Assembly: GCA_963761705.1 (NCBI GenBank)
Contig: CAVXHK010000001.1
Location: forward strand, 248,001-312,000
Length of the DNA: 64,000 bases
Source: CAVVKW01 sp963761705
GTDB taxonomy: Bacteria > Verrucomicrobiota > Verrucomicrobiia > Chthoniobacterales > JAATET01
Reading direction: 5' to 3'
The notes under the pieces were generated by a model. It had not been told where the DNA came from and made no database searches. It saw only the letters and a list, made by a program, of their open reading frames with translations. The position numbers and the translations under genes are program-made. Each line of letters starts with the position of its first letter. The stretch's first letter is position 1. This document shows, piece after piece, positions 47,673-55,227 of the stretch.

Positions 47673-48542
47673 ATGCAAACCCTCGGCCGCCCAGCCTGGG
47701 AAGCCCGCCAAACCGCCCATCACGCCCGGGTCGACGCGTGGATTACCCCGCACCTCGCCCGCACCAGCCGCGGCGAGAAGCATCCGGTCCACGACTTCCT
47801 TTTCGACTACTACCACCACCGTCCCTCCCACCTTCGGCGCTGGCACCCCGGCCTCGGCTTTACCCTCGAGGAAGCCACCGAATTTTCCGACCGGCCATTC
47901 TACCGGACGACGCCCGGAGGCCTCACCACCGCCACCCCCACCGAACTCAATCCCAACCGTCGCGAAGCCGTCGACTGGATCGCCAATCTCCTGCGCTCCA
48001 TCGAAGCCCGCCCGCCCTTCTACGGCTGCGCCGGCTTGCACGAATGGGCGATGGTCCACCGCTCGGATGATCTCCGTCACGCGGCCCACCCGCTCCGGCT
48101 CACCGCGGACGCCGTCGCCACCGTCGTCGAGTCGCATCCGATCCGGTGCACGCATTTCGACGCCTTCCGATTCTTCACCCCGACAGCCCGCCCGCTCAAT
48201 CGCTTGCAACCCGCCCGCGAGACGGTCCCCGATCTGGAACAAAGCGGCTGCCTCCACGTGAACATGGACCTCTACAAATGGGCGTTCAAACTCAATCCGT
48301 TCACGCCCTCCGAACTCGTCGCCGACACGTTCGCCCTCGCCCGGGACATCCGCGAGATCGACATGCGCGCCAGCCCCTACGACTTGACGGCCCTCGGCTT
48401 CGATCCCATCCCCATCGAATCCCCCGCGGGCCGCGCAACCTACGAGACCCACCAACGCGACTTCAGCGCACGCGCAATCCCCTTCCGCCGTGCACTCATC
48501 ACCGTCTGCGAGCGAATCCAGGCCCAGCTCACCGCGGCCTGA
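47673..48542 (+). CDS. Uncharacterised conserved protein, 289 residues
   Basis: A soluble protein whose N-terminal half reads WEARQTAHHARVDAWITPHL, then HPVHDFLFDYYHHRPSHLRR and WHPGLGFTLEE. A histidine-rich middle and C-terminal half includes CAGLHEWAMVHRSDDLRHAA, THFDAFRFFTP and CLHVNMDLYKWAFKLNPF. I recall near-identical openings in actinobacterial proteins annotated as 3-methyladenine DNA glycosylase, but I see no helix-hairpin-helix or other glycosylase motif, so that name should not be trusted. Conserved His, Asp and Trp residues suggest a metal-binding enzyme. No signal or membrane segment is seen. Confidence 0.72.
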   Translation: MQTLGRPAWEARQTAHHARVDAWITPHLARTSRGEKHPVHDFLFDYYHHRPSHLRRWHPGLGFTLEEATEFSDRPFYRTTPGGLTTATPTELNPNRREAVDWIANLLRSIEARPPFYGCAGLHEWAMVHRSDDLRHAAHPLRLTADAVATVVESHPIRCTHFDAFRFFTPTARPLNRLQPARETVPDLEQSGCLHVNMDLYKWAFKLNPFTPSELVADTFALARDIREIDMRASPYDLTALGFDPIPIESPAGRATYETHQRDFSARAIPFRRALITVCERIQAQLTAA

Positions 48543-48560
48543 CCCATCCGCGAAAGCGGC

Positions 48561-50450
48561 TCAACCTCCCCGGAACATCTCGCGGATCAACCCCGCGTAG
48601 CGATCGGCAATGACGTGCCGTTTGAGTTTGAGCGTCGCCGTCATTTCGTCCCCGATCTCAAACGCCTTCGGAACGAACCGCCACGCCACCACCCGCTCGA
48701 ACGACTTGAACCCCGTGTCCGCGCAAACCAAGCGCCGCACCTCCGCCGTCACCATTTTTCGAGCCACCTCGTCCGACGTCACCGCCTCGACCGTTTCCAG
48801 ACCGGCATCCGCAAAGCCTGCCAGCGTCGGCACAATCAACGCCCCGAGACACTTCTCGTCCTGCCCGACGACCATGCACTGATCAATCAGATCGGACTGC
48901 ATGAGCTTGCCTTCGATCGGCACCGGCTCCACGTTTTCGCCACTCTGGAGAACGATCGTGTCCTTCGACCGACCGAGGATCTTGAGGCAGTCGTTGAACG
49001 TCACCATCCCGATGTCTCCCGTATCCAACCAGCCATCGCGCAGGACGAGCGCCGTATTCTCCGGGTCTTTGTAGTATCCCTTCATGATCTGCGGCCCGCT
49101 CGCGTGGATGCCGCCGCGCAGGCCGCGACCCCCACCCCGCCGCGACGGATCGGGGTACAACACCGCACCCGTTTCCAGGTCGACGATCCGGATCTTCGTC
49201 TCCGGATACGGCGCTCCGACCGAACCAATCACCAGATTATCCCACGTCCGCACGGCCAGCACCGGCGTCGTCTCCGTGAGCCCGTAACCTTCAAGCACGG
49301 GAATCCCGATGAAGTTGAAAAATTCGTCCACGTGCCGTTGCAGAGCTCCGCCACCGCTGATCGTGCCGCGAAATTCCCCCCCGACAATCGCGCGAATCTT
49401 TTTCAAAACGATCGGATCCAACACCCGGTGCGGAACGGTGAAAATCGCGAGGTTCAACGCGTGCCCGAGTCCGGCGACCGCCTTCCGCCGCAACGATAAT
49501 CCCGTCACGTCAAGCTGCTGTCCGACGAAGAACCGCTCGGCGCGATGGACCTTCTCCGTGCTCGCTGTCGCCAGTCGAAAGAGCGCTCGACGCAGCGGCG
49601 AGGCACTCGCGACGTTCGCCATGATCTTGAGGTAGAGGCTCTCCCAGAGACGAGGCGTCGAGACCATGATGTTTGGCCGCACCGTTTTCAGATCCGCCGC
49701 GATGTGCCGCAGGCTCGTGTAGTAAGTGCAGACGCCCCAGCTCATCGCGAGCGTTTCGAAGACCCGCTCGTAACTGTGCCAGATCGGCAGGATCGAAAGC
49801 GACCGGTCACCAACCCGAAACGGGAACGGCAGATTGCGGATCTGCGACACCATGTTTGAGTGCGTGAGCTGCACGCCCTTCGGCGTCCCGGTCGTCCCCG
49901 ACGTGTAGATGATGGTGAACAGATCGTCCGGCTGGATCCCCGCCATCCGTTCCTCCGCCCGCCGGTCGCCCGCGTCCCGCAAGCGGCGCCCGGTCGCCCG
50001 CACCTCCGCCAGAGTCCGCGCCCCACCGCCCTCCATCACGATCACCTCGCGCAGCCGCGGCAGATCCCCCGCGCGAACCTTCGCGAGGATCGCCGCATTC
50101 TCGACGATCGCCACCTCCACGTCCGCGTGTTCGAGGATGTATTGCACCTCGCCCACCGTGATGTCCGTCCCGCGCGGCACATCGACCGCCCCGGCGATCT
50201 GCACCGCGCAGTCGCAGATCATCCACTCGAGCCGATTGTCCGCGAGCAGCCCGACGTGTTGCCGCGCCTCGACGCCCAGCTCGATCAGTCCAGTCGCCAA
50301 TTCCAGCCCTGCCTGGAAAAGTTCGGCGTAGCTACATTTCGAAAAATTGCCGTCCGCATCGCGCGAAGCAAACGCCGCGTGATCCCCAAACGCATCCGCC
50401 CCCAACCGAAAAAGCTCGGCGACGTTCGGGGGAACAACCTGGCCGGTCAC
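48561..50450 (-). CDS. Long-chain fatty acid-CoA ligase (AMP-forming, FadD-like)
   Basis: A 629-residue adenylate-forming enzyme that activates fatty acids to acyl-CoA. The P-loop-like motif is FTIIYTSGTTGTPKGVQLTH; further family motifs are GYGLTETTPVLAVRTWDN, DGWLDTGDIGMVTFNDCLKI and LGRSKDTIVLQSGENVEPVP. Size and motifs match the long bacterial type related to the FAA/AcsL group. The start is GTG 50450 (MTGQVVPPNVAELFRL). It lies seven bases after infA on the same strand and close to a LuxC-like reductase, hinting at conversion of fatty acids to aldehydes (inference). Confidence 0.9.
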   Translation of the reverse strand: MTGQVVPPNVAELFRLGADAFGDHAAFASRDADGNFSKCSYAELFQAGLELATGLIELGVEARQHVGLLADNRLEWMICDCAVQIAGAVDVPRGTDITVGEVQYILEHADVEVAIVENAAILAKVRAGDLPRLREVIVMEGGGARTLAEVRATGRRLRDAGDRRAEERMAGIQPDDLFTIIYTSGTTGTPKGVQLTHSNMVSQIRNLPFPFRVGDRSLSILPIWHSYERVFETLAMSWGVCTYYTSLRHIAADLKTVRPNIMVSTPRLWESLYLKIMANVASASPLRRALFRLATASTEKVHRAERFFVGQQLDVTGLSLRRKAVAGLGHALNLAIFTVPHRVLDPIVLKKIRAIVGGEFRGTISGGGALQRHVDEFFNFIGIPVLEGYGLTETTPVLAVRTWDNLVIGSVGAPYPETKIRIVDLETGAVLYPDPSRRGGGRGLRGGIHASGPQIMKGYYKDPENTALVLRDGWLDTGDIGMVTFNDCLKILGRSKDTIVLQSGENVEPVPIEGKLMQSDLIDQCMVVGQDEKCLGALIVPTLAGFADAGLETVEAVTSDEVARKMVTAEVRRLVCADTGFKSFERVVAWRFVPKAFEIGDEMTATLKLKRHVIADRYAGLIREMFRGG

Positions 50451-50456
50451 GGGGAC

Positions 50457-50699
50457 CTACCGGCGTTGCCGCGGCGGCCGACCGCTTTCGCGGAAGGTGA
50501 TCCGCGCCTTCGTCAGGTCGTAGGGAGAGAGCTCGATCGTCACCGCGTCGCCCGGAACGATCCGAATGAAATGCTTGCGCATCTTCCCGGAGATGTGGGC
50601 CAGAACGAGGTGACCGTTCGGCAGTTTCACACGAAACATCGTGCCGGGTAACACGTCGGTCACGACGCCTTGACTGGTAATTGCTTCCTCTTTTGCCAT
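50457..50699 (-). CDS. infA: Translation initiation factor IF-1
   Basis: An 80-residue OB-fold protein: KEEAITSQGVVTDVLPGTMF, then RVKLPNGHLVLAHISGKMRK and HFIRIVPGDAVTIELSPYDL. These are the hallmark segments of IF-1, which binds the ribosomal A-site with IF-2 and IF-3. It has a basic C-terminal extension ending PPRQRR. The frame is open to 50723, but MAKEEAITSQG (50699) is the usual start. Its location next to fatty-acid genes rather than ribosomal-protein genes is unusual; many PVC-group genomes carry more than one infA. Confidence 0.93.
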   Translation of the reverse strand: MAKEEAITSQGVVTDVLPGTMFRVKLPNGHLVLAHISGKMRKHFIRIVPGDAVTIELSPYDLTKARITFRESGRPPRQRR

Positions 50700-50713
50700 G
50701 CGGGAGCGGACTT

Positions 50714-51802
50714 CTAATCGCAAACCATTTCGAAATCAACCCACTTTACGAGCGAAGCTAAATTCCCCGCTCCCTCCGCGTGCCACGTCAGCGGCGGATT
50801 CTGCATCCGCCCGAGCGCACAGACGCGCGACACCGGCAGCCCCGCGACCAGCGTCGCGTTTGCCTCCGAGACCGGCCAGATCCCCGCCGCCGCCAGCCAA
50901 TGCGCCACCGGAGCCAGCGCCATTCCGAGGTCGCCCGGCAACGGCTTCACGAACACGACGCGATTCAGCGGTGACGTCGCGAACCACGGATCCTCCTCGT
51001 AGATGACCGTCCAATCCGTCCCTCCCTCGCTGACCCACAATTGCGTCCGCACGTCCCCCGCCGAGCGGAACGCGTAGCTCGCCCGCAGATCCACGATCTC
51101 CGCCGCCTCGCCGATCCCGAGCTTCCGCCGCGGAGTGTGCGCGTTAAACGCCGCCATCTCCCGAGCCAGCTCCGCCGCGAATCCGCGGGCCGTCAACCCG
51201 CCTCCCTCGGCCACAAAGAGGCAATGTGGCGAGAGGCACCCCTGCTGGTCAAACAACGAGACGTCCCGCGCGGCCCGCCGCGCCGCCTCCGCGCCGTCAC
51301 CGAACACGATTCCCAAGCTCACCCGGTGCCCGTGCGCCTGAAACGGCACCCCGTTTGGCGTCCGCCGTCGGAACTCCGCCACCGTCTCGTCGCTCCCAAA
51401 CACGATCACCGCCCCCGCGTCCCGCAGCCACCCGTCCGGCAAGATCTCCGCCGTCTCGACCGACTGCCGCAGGCCGTCCGGCAACGCCTCGACGAACGCC
51501 GCGACCTCCGGCAATCCGCCCGTCGGTAGTTTCACCCGGTTGCGCGACCCGAGCAGCAGGCCTCGGATGAGACTCTGCAGCGCTCCGTGCGGCGTGTTCC
51601 CGCTCACCACGTGCAGAATCACCTCCGGCGGGACGGCCCGCGCCCGGTGCGATCCGTAGTCCGCAAACCCATCGAGAATCTCCGCGTTCCCCAACTCCAG
51701 CCGAATCACCTCCAACAGATCCGGCGAAGTCACCGATCCCAACAAATCAGCGACCACCCCCGCCGCTCCCGCGATTCCGTCCGCCCGTTCTCTCGTTTTC
51801 AT
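50714..51802 (-). CDS. LuxC-like acyl-CoA reductase
   Basis: A 362-residue protein of the LuxC/acyl-CoA reductase family, related to aldehyde dehydrogenases. It has VPPEVILHVVSGNTPHGALQ near the N-terminus for NADP binding, LLGSRNRVKLPTGGLPEVAA, and the catalytic Cys region DVSLFDQQGCLSPHCLFVAE. LuxC enzymes reduce activated fatty acids to aldehydes. No luxAB or luxD is seen, so aldehyde for lipid or wax synthesis is more likely than light. The upstream frame to 52024 overlaps cysC antisense, so ATG 51802 is chosen. It is co-directional with infA and fadD. Confidence 0.83.
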   Translation of the reverse strand: MKTRERADGIAGAAGVVADLLGSVTSPDLLEVIRLELGNAEILDGFADYGSHRARAVPPEVILHVVSGNTPHGALQSLIRGLLLGSRNRVKLPTGGLPEVAAFVEALPDGLRQSVETAEILPDGWLRDAGAVIVFGSDETVAEFRRRTPNGVPFQAHGHRVSLGIVFGDGAEAARRAARDVSLFDQQGCLSPHCLFVAEGGGLTARGFAAELAREMAAFNAHTPRRKLGIGEAAEIVDLRASYAFRSAGDVRTQLWVSEGGTDWTVIYEEDPWFATSPLNRVVFVKPLPGDLGMALAPVAHWLAAAGIWPVSEANATLVAGLPVSRVCALGRMQNPPLTWHAEGAGNLASLVKWVDFEMVCD

Positions 51803-51817
51803 GATCCGCCACCAGTA

Positions 51818-51838
51818 GCGCAAGCATCCTGCTTGCGC
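51818..51838. repeat. TCC-loop hairpin between LuxC-like gene and cysC
   Basis: A perfect 9-bp stem GCGCAAGCA/TGCTTGCGC encloses a TCC loop. It sits in the 69-base gap between two divergent genes and shares its loop and general form with the hairpins at 47591-47630, suggesting a dispersed repeat family. Confidence 0.65.
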
Positions 51839-51871
51839 GACCCTGTCCATCGCGGCAAACCTACCCGTCCC

Positions 51872-52483
51872 ATGCCGGAAAACATCCACACCGAATTCCA
51901 CCGCTTCCTCACCCCCGCCGACAAGGAGCGCCTGCTCGGTCAGCGAGGCGGCGTCTTCTGGATGGTCGGCCTTTCTGGTTCCGGCAAATCCACCATCGCC
52001 AACGCCGCCGAGCGCACCCTCCACGACGCCGGGCGCTTCACCACCATCCTCGACGGGGACAACCTGCGAAGCGGGTTAAATTCCAACCTCGGCTTCACCG
52101 ACGACGACCGCCGCGAGAACATCCGGCGCACCGCCGAGGTCGCCCGGCTCTTCGCCAGCTCGGGCGTCATCACCTTGGTCTCCCTCATCACCCCCCGCGA
52201 GGCCTTCCGCGCGATGGCCCGCGAGATCGTCGGCCCCGCTTACCAAGAGATCTACGTCCGCGCCTCGTTCGAATCCTGCGCCGCCCGCGACCCCAAGGGC
52301 CTCTACCAGAAAGCCGCCACCGGAGCCGTCGCCAACTTCACGGGCAAAGACAGCAGCTTCGAAGCGCCGGAAAATCCCGACCTCCTGCTCGATACCGAGA
52401 GCGACACCGCCGAATCGTGCGCCAAGCGGCTGATCGACTTTGTCGAGTCGAAGGTGATGGGGTCCAAAGTCGGAAAGTCTTAA
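51872..52483 (+). CDS. cysC: Adenylylsulfate (APS) kinase
   Basis: CysC phosphorylates adenosine 5'-phosphosulfate to PAPS, the activated sulfate donor. Its 203 residues show the P-loop FWMVGLSGSGKSTIANAAER, FTTILDGDNLRSGLNSNLGF for substrate binding, DDRRENIRRTAEVARLFASS, and the lid region CAARDPKGLYQKAATGAVAN. The last seven residues (GSKVGKS) are encoded by a repeat sequence that continues past the stop. It is the first gene of cysC-cysD-cysN-cysQ. It starts 69 bases from the divergent LuxC-like gene. Confidence 0.94.
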   Translation: MPENIHTEFHRFLTPADKERLLGQRGGVFWMVGLSGSGKSTIANAAERTLHDAGRFTTILDGDNLRSGLNSNLGFTDDDRRENIRRTAEVARLFASSGVITLVSLITPREAFRAMAREIVGPAYQEIYVRASFESCAARDPKGLYQKAATGAVANFTGKDSSFEAPENPDLLLDTESDTAESCAKRLIDFVESKVMGSKVGKS

Positions 52484-52504
52484 GGTCGGAAAGTCCGGGA
52501 ACCC

Positions 52505-52554
52505 GCGCCAAAGGCAATCACCTTTTGGCGCCCTTTGCGCCTCTTTGCGGCCAA
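52505..52554. repeat. Palindromic repeat between cysC and cysD
   Basis: A near-palindrome (52505-52531, GCGCCAAAGG facing CCTTTTGGCGC) is followed by 52531-52554, whose reverse complement contains the exact 18-base core GCCGCAAAGAGGCGCAAA found at the ends of the 53.5-kb element. It is flanked on both sides by copies of GGTCGGAAAGTC-type sequence. No gene lies inside. Confidence 0.65.
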
Positions 52555-52619
52555 TCCTCACCGCCATTTCGACCTTTGACATTCGTCCTTCCGACTTTCA
52601 GACTCACCCGCTTTTTCCG

Positions 52620-53526
52620 ATGCCCGACTACAATCTAAGCCATCTCGATCAACTCGAGGCCGAGGCCATTTTCATCCTCCGCGAGACCGCCGCGCAGTTC
52701 CGCAAGCCGGCCCTCCTCTTTTCCGGCGGCAAGGATTCCATCCTCATGGCGCACCTCGCGCACAAGGCGTTCTGGCCGTCGAAACTTCCGTTCCCGCTCG
52801 TCCACGTCGACACGGGACACAATTTCGACGAGACGATGACTTACCGCGACGCTTACGTTGAAAAGCTCGGCGCCGAGCTCGTCGTCGGCTCCGTCCAACG
52901 GTCCATCGACGAGGGCCGCGTCGTCGAAGAGAAGGGCATCAACGCCTCTCGCAACAAACTCCAGACCGTCACCCTCCTCGACACCATCGAGGCCAACCAA
53001 TACGACGCCTGCCTCGGCGGCGGTCGCCGCGACGAAGAAAAGGCCCGCGCGAAAGAACGCTTCTTTTCCCACCGTGACGAGTTCGGTCAGTGGGATCCGA
53101 AGAACCAACGTCCCGAGCTTCTGGAATCTCTTCAACGGGCGCAAGAGCGAGGGCGAGCACTTCCGCGTCTTCCCGCTGTCGAACTTCACCGAAATGGACG
53201 TCTGGCTCTACATCCAGCGCGAGAAGATCGACCTCCCGTCGCTCTACTTCTCCCACGAGCGCGAAGTCTTCGTTCGCAACGGCACGATGCTGGCCGTCAC
53301 CGATTTCCTCAAGCCGCAGGACAACGAACTCGTCGAGCGCAAGGTCGTGCGGTTTCGCACCATCGGCGACGCCACCTGCACGGGCGCGGTCGAATCCCGC
53401 GCCTCGACCCTCGACGACATCATCGAAGAAGTTGCCGCCTCCCGGCAGACCGAACGCGGCACCCGCTCCGACGACAAACGCTCCGAGACCTCGATGGAAG
53501 ATCGGAAGAGGGAAGGTTATTTTTAG
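52620..53526 (+). CDS. cysD: Sulfate adenylyltransferase subunit 2, frameshifted near 53119
   Basis: CysD is the catalytic ATP sulfurylase subunit that, with CysN, makes APS from sulfate and ATP. The first part has PALLFSGGKDSILMAHLAHK (PP-loop), VHVDTGHNFDETMTYRDAYV and CLGGGRRDEEKARAKERFFS. The rest continues in another frame from WNLFNGRK, through HFRVFPLSNFTEMDVWLYIQ and FSHEREVFVRNG, to the standard C-terminus DRKREGYF. Removing one base at about 53119-53121 joins them into 301 residues, the normal length. As read, translation would run into unrelated sequence, giving an inactive enzyme. The stop codon lies in the left arm of the inserted GxxExxY element. Confidence 0.9.
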
Positions 53527-53967
53527 CCGCAAAGAGGCGCAAAAGGCTCAAAAAATGACCGATAAGGAGGTGTTCGCTCTTTGTGACAAGGTTCGCGAGA
53601 CTTCGTTCTCGTTGCATCGCTTTTTACGTTTTGGACATCTGGAGAAAGTCTACGAGCGGGGAATGAAAAACCGCCTCAAGAAATCCGGTATCCAAGCCGC
53701 GTCGCAGTATGCCATCCCAGTCCGTGATGAAGACGGCACGCTTTTGGGAGATTTTTTCGCAGACTTATTCGTTGAGGAGATGCTGCTAGTTGAAATCAAG
53801 GCAGCCCGCAGTCTCGCAGCCGAGCACACCGCCCAGATCCTCGGCTACCTCAGAGCCACTGGCATCGAGCATGGTCTCTTGATCAACTTTGGAGCGCCCA
53901 AGTTGGAAATAAAGAAATTCGCCCTATCAAAACCCTTTTGAGCTTTTTGCGCCTCTTTGCGGCTAAA
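53522..53967 (+). mobile_element. GxxExxY unit bounded by 32-bp inverted repeats, between cysD and cysN
   Basis: Left arm 53522-53553 and right arm 53936-53967 are reverse complements at 31 of 32 positions. The single difference is G versus A (AAAAGGCTC and AAAAAGCTC). Between them is only one gene, whose start codon lies just past the left arm and whose stop lies in the right arm. The cysD stop codon lies within the left arm, and cysN starts five bases after the right arm. The unit is visibly less GC-rich than its surroundings. No target-site duplication is obvious. I call it a candidate mobile or repeat unit; movement is not shown. Confidence 0.6.
53555..53941 (+). CDS. GxxExxY-family protein, PD-(D/E)XK nuclease-like
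   Basis: A 128-residue protein carrying the motif that names the family, GHLEKVY (Gly27, Glu30, Tyr33). It also has a pattern expected of a PD-(D/E)XK nuclease active site: Asp70 in FFADLFVE, then Glu80-Ile-Lys82 in LLVEIKAAR, and a Gln94-xxx-Tyr98 pair in AQILGYL. The family (which I recall as PF13366) is placed in the PD-(D/E)XK superfamily, but its biological role is not established. It begins exactly after the left inverted repeat and ends in the right one. The gene replaces the expected short cysD-cysN junction and its codon use looks less GC-biased than that of its neighbours. Confidence 0.88.
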   Translation: MTDKEVFALCDKVRETSFSLHRFLRFGHLEKVYERGMKNRLKKSGIQAASQYAIPVRDEDGTLLGDFFADLFVEEMLLVEIKAARSLAAEHTAQILGYLRATGIEHGLLINFGAPKLEIKKFALSKPF

Positions 53968-53972
53968 TAACC

Positions 53973-55217
53973 ATGGACATTCTACGTTTCACCACCGCCG
54001 GCTCCGTCGACGACGGCAAATCCACCCTCATCGGCCGCCTCCTCTACGACTCGAAGAGCATCTTCGAGGACCAGATGACGGCCATGGAGGAAAGCTCCAA
54101 ACGCCGCGGCGACGCCTCCGTCAACCTCGCCCTCCTCACCGACGGCCTCAAAGCCGAGCGCGAACAAGGCATCACCATCGACGTCGCTTACCGCTACTTC
54201 GCCACGCCCAAACGCAAATTCATCATCGCCGACACTCCCGGTCACATTCAATACACGCGAAACATGGTCACCGGCGCCTCCACGGCGAACCTGGCCATCA
54301 TCCTGATCGACGCCCGCAAAGGTGTCATCGAGCAGACCAAGCGTCACACCTTCATCGCCGATCTCCTCAAGATCCAGCACGTCGTCGTCTGCGTGAACAA
54401 GATGGACCTCGTGGACTACGACGAAGCGGTCTACACGCGCATCGTCGAAGATTACAAATCCTTCGCTTCCCGCCTCGACAGCCTCGTCGACATCACGACC
54501 ATCCCGATCAGCGCGCTCAACGGCGACAACGTCGTCGATAAATCCACCACCATGCCGTGGTATCAGGGTCCCTCCCTGCTCTATTTCCTCGAAACGGTCT
54601 ACGTCGGCGGCGAACACAACCACGTCGACGCGCGCTTCCCCGTTCAGTGGGTCATCCGCCCGCAATCCAAGGAGCACCACGACTACCGCGGCTACGCCGG
54701 TCGCGTCGCCGGCGGCGTCTTCAAGCCCGGCGACGACGTCGTCTGCCTGCCCTCCGGCTTCAAGACCACGATCAAAGGCATCCACTCGGCCGACGGCGAC
54801 CTCGACGAAGCCTTCGCGCCCCAGTCGACCACGCTCACCCTCGCCAACGAAATCGACATCTCGCGCGGCGACCTGATCGCCAAACCCAACAACCCACCGA
54901 AAGTCTCCCAGGACATCGAGGCCATGATCTGCTGGTTCTCGCAGACCCCCATGCAGCCTCGCGGCAAGTACCTCATCCGCCACACGACTCGGGAGACCCA
55001 GGCCGTCGTCCGCGAGGTCCGCTACATCACCGACATCAACACCCTGCACAAGTGCGAAGGCGATCGCACCTTCGAGATGAACGACATCGGCAAGATCCTC
55101 CTCCGCACCGCCGCACCGCTCATCCACGATTCCTACCGCCGCAACCGCATCACCGGCTCCTTCGTTCTCATCAATCCCCAAACGAACGAAACCGTCGCCG
55201 CCGGCATGATCGTTTGA
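53973..55217 (+). CDS. cysN: Sulfate adenylyltransferase subunit 1 (GTPase)
   Basis: CysN is the GTPase subunit whose GTP hydrolysis drives APS formation by CysD. The 414-residue protein has G1 AGSVDDGKSTLIGRLLYD, the switch region LKAEREQGITIDVAYRYFAT, G3 IADTPGHIQYTRNM, and G4 VVCVNKMDLVDYDE, followed by two beta-barrel domains (SKEHHDYRGYAGRVAGGVFK). It is shorter than the enterobacterial protein of about 475 residues, as in several other phyla, and has no CysC fusion. ATG 53973 begins five bases after the right repeat, so that repeat overlaps its ribosome-binding region. Confidence 0.95.
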   Translation: MDILRFTTAGSVDDGKSTLIGRLLYDSKSIFEDQMTAMEESSKRRGDASVNLALLTDGLKAEREQGITIDVAYRYFATPKRKFIIADTPGHIQYTRNMVTGASTANLAIILIDARKGVIEQTKRHTFIADLLKIQHVVVCVNKMDLVDYDEAVYTRIVEDYKSFASRLDSLVDITTIPISALNGDNVVDKSTTMPWYQGPSLLYFLETVYVGGEHNHVDARFPVQWVIRPQSKEHHDYRGYAGRVAGGVFKPGDDVVCLPSGFKTTIKGIHSADGDLDEAFAPQSTTLTLANEIDISRGDLIAKPNNPPKVSQDIEAMICWFSQTPMQPRGKYLIRHTTRETQAVVREVRYITDINTLHKCEGDRTFEMNDIGKILLRTAAPLIHDSYRRNRITGSFVLINPQTNETVAAGMIV

Positions 55218-55227
55218 GGCCGCCACG

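Noticed and set aside
50714..51802. Bioluminescence (lux) operon
   Set aside because: Only the LuxC-like reductase is present. No luxA, luxB, luxD or luxE homologue is found nearby.
52464..53970. CRISPR array, because of several similar short repeats
   Set aside because: The repeats are inverted and irregularly spaced, there are no unique equal-length spacers, and no cas genes are present.
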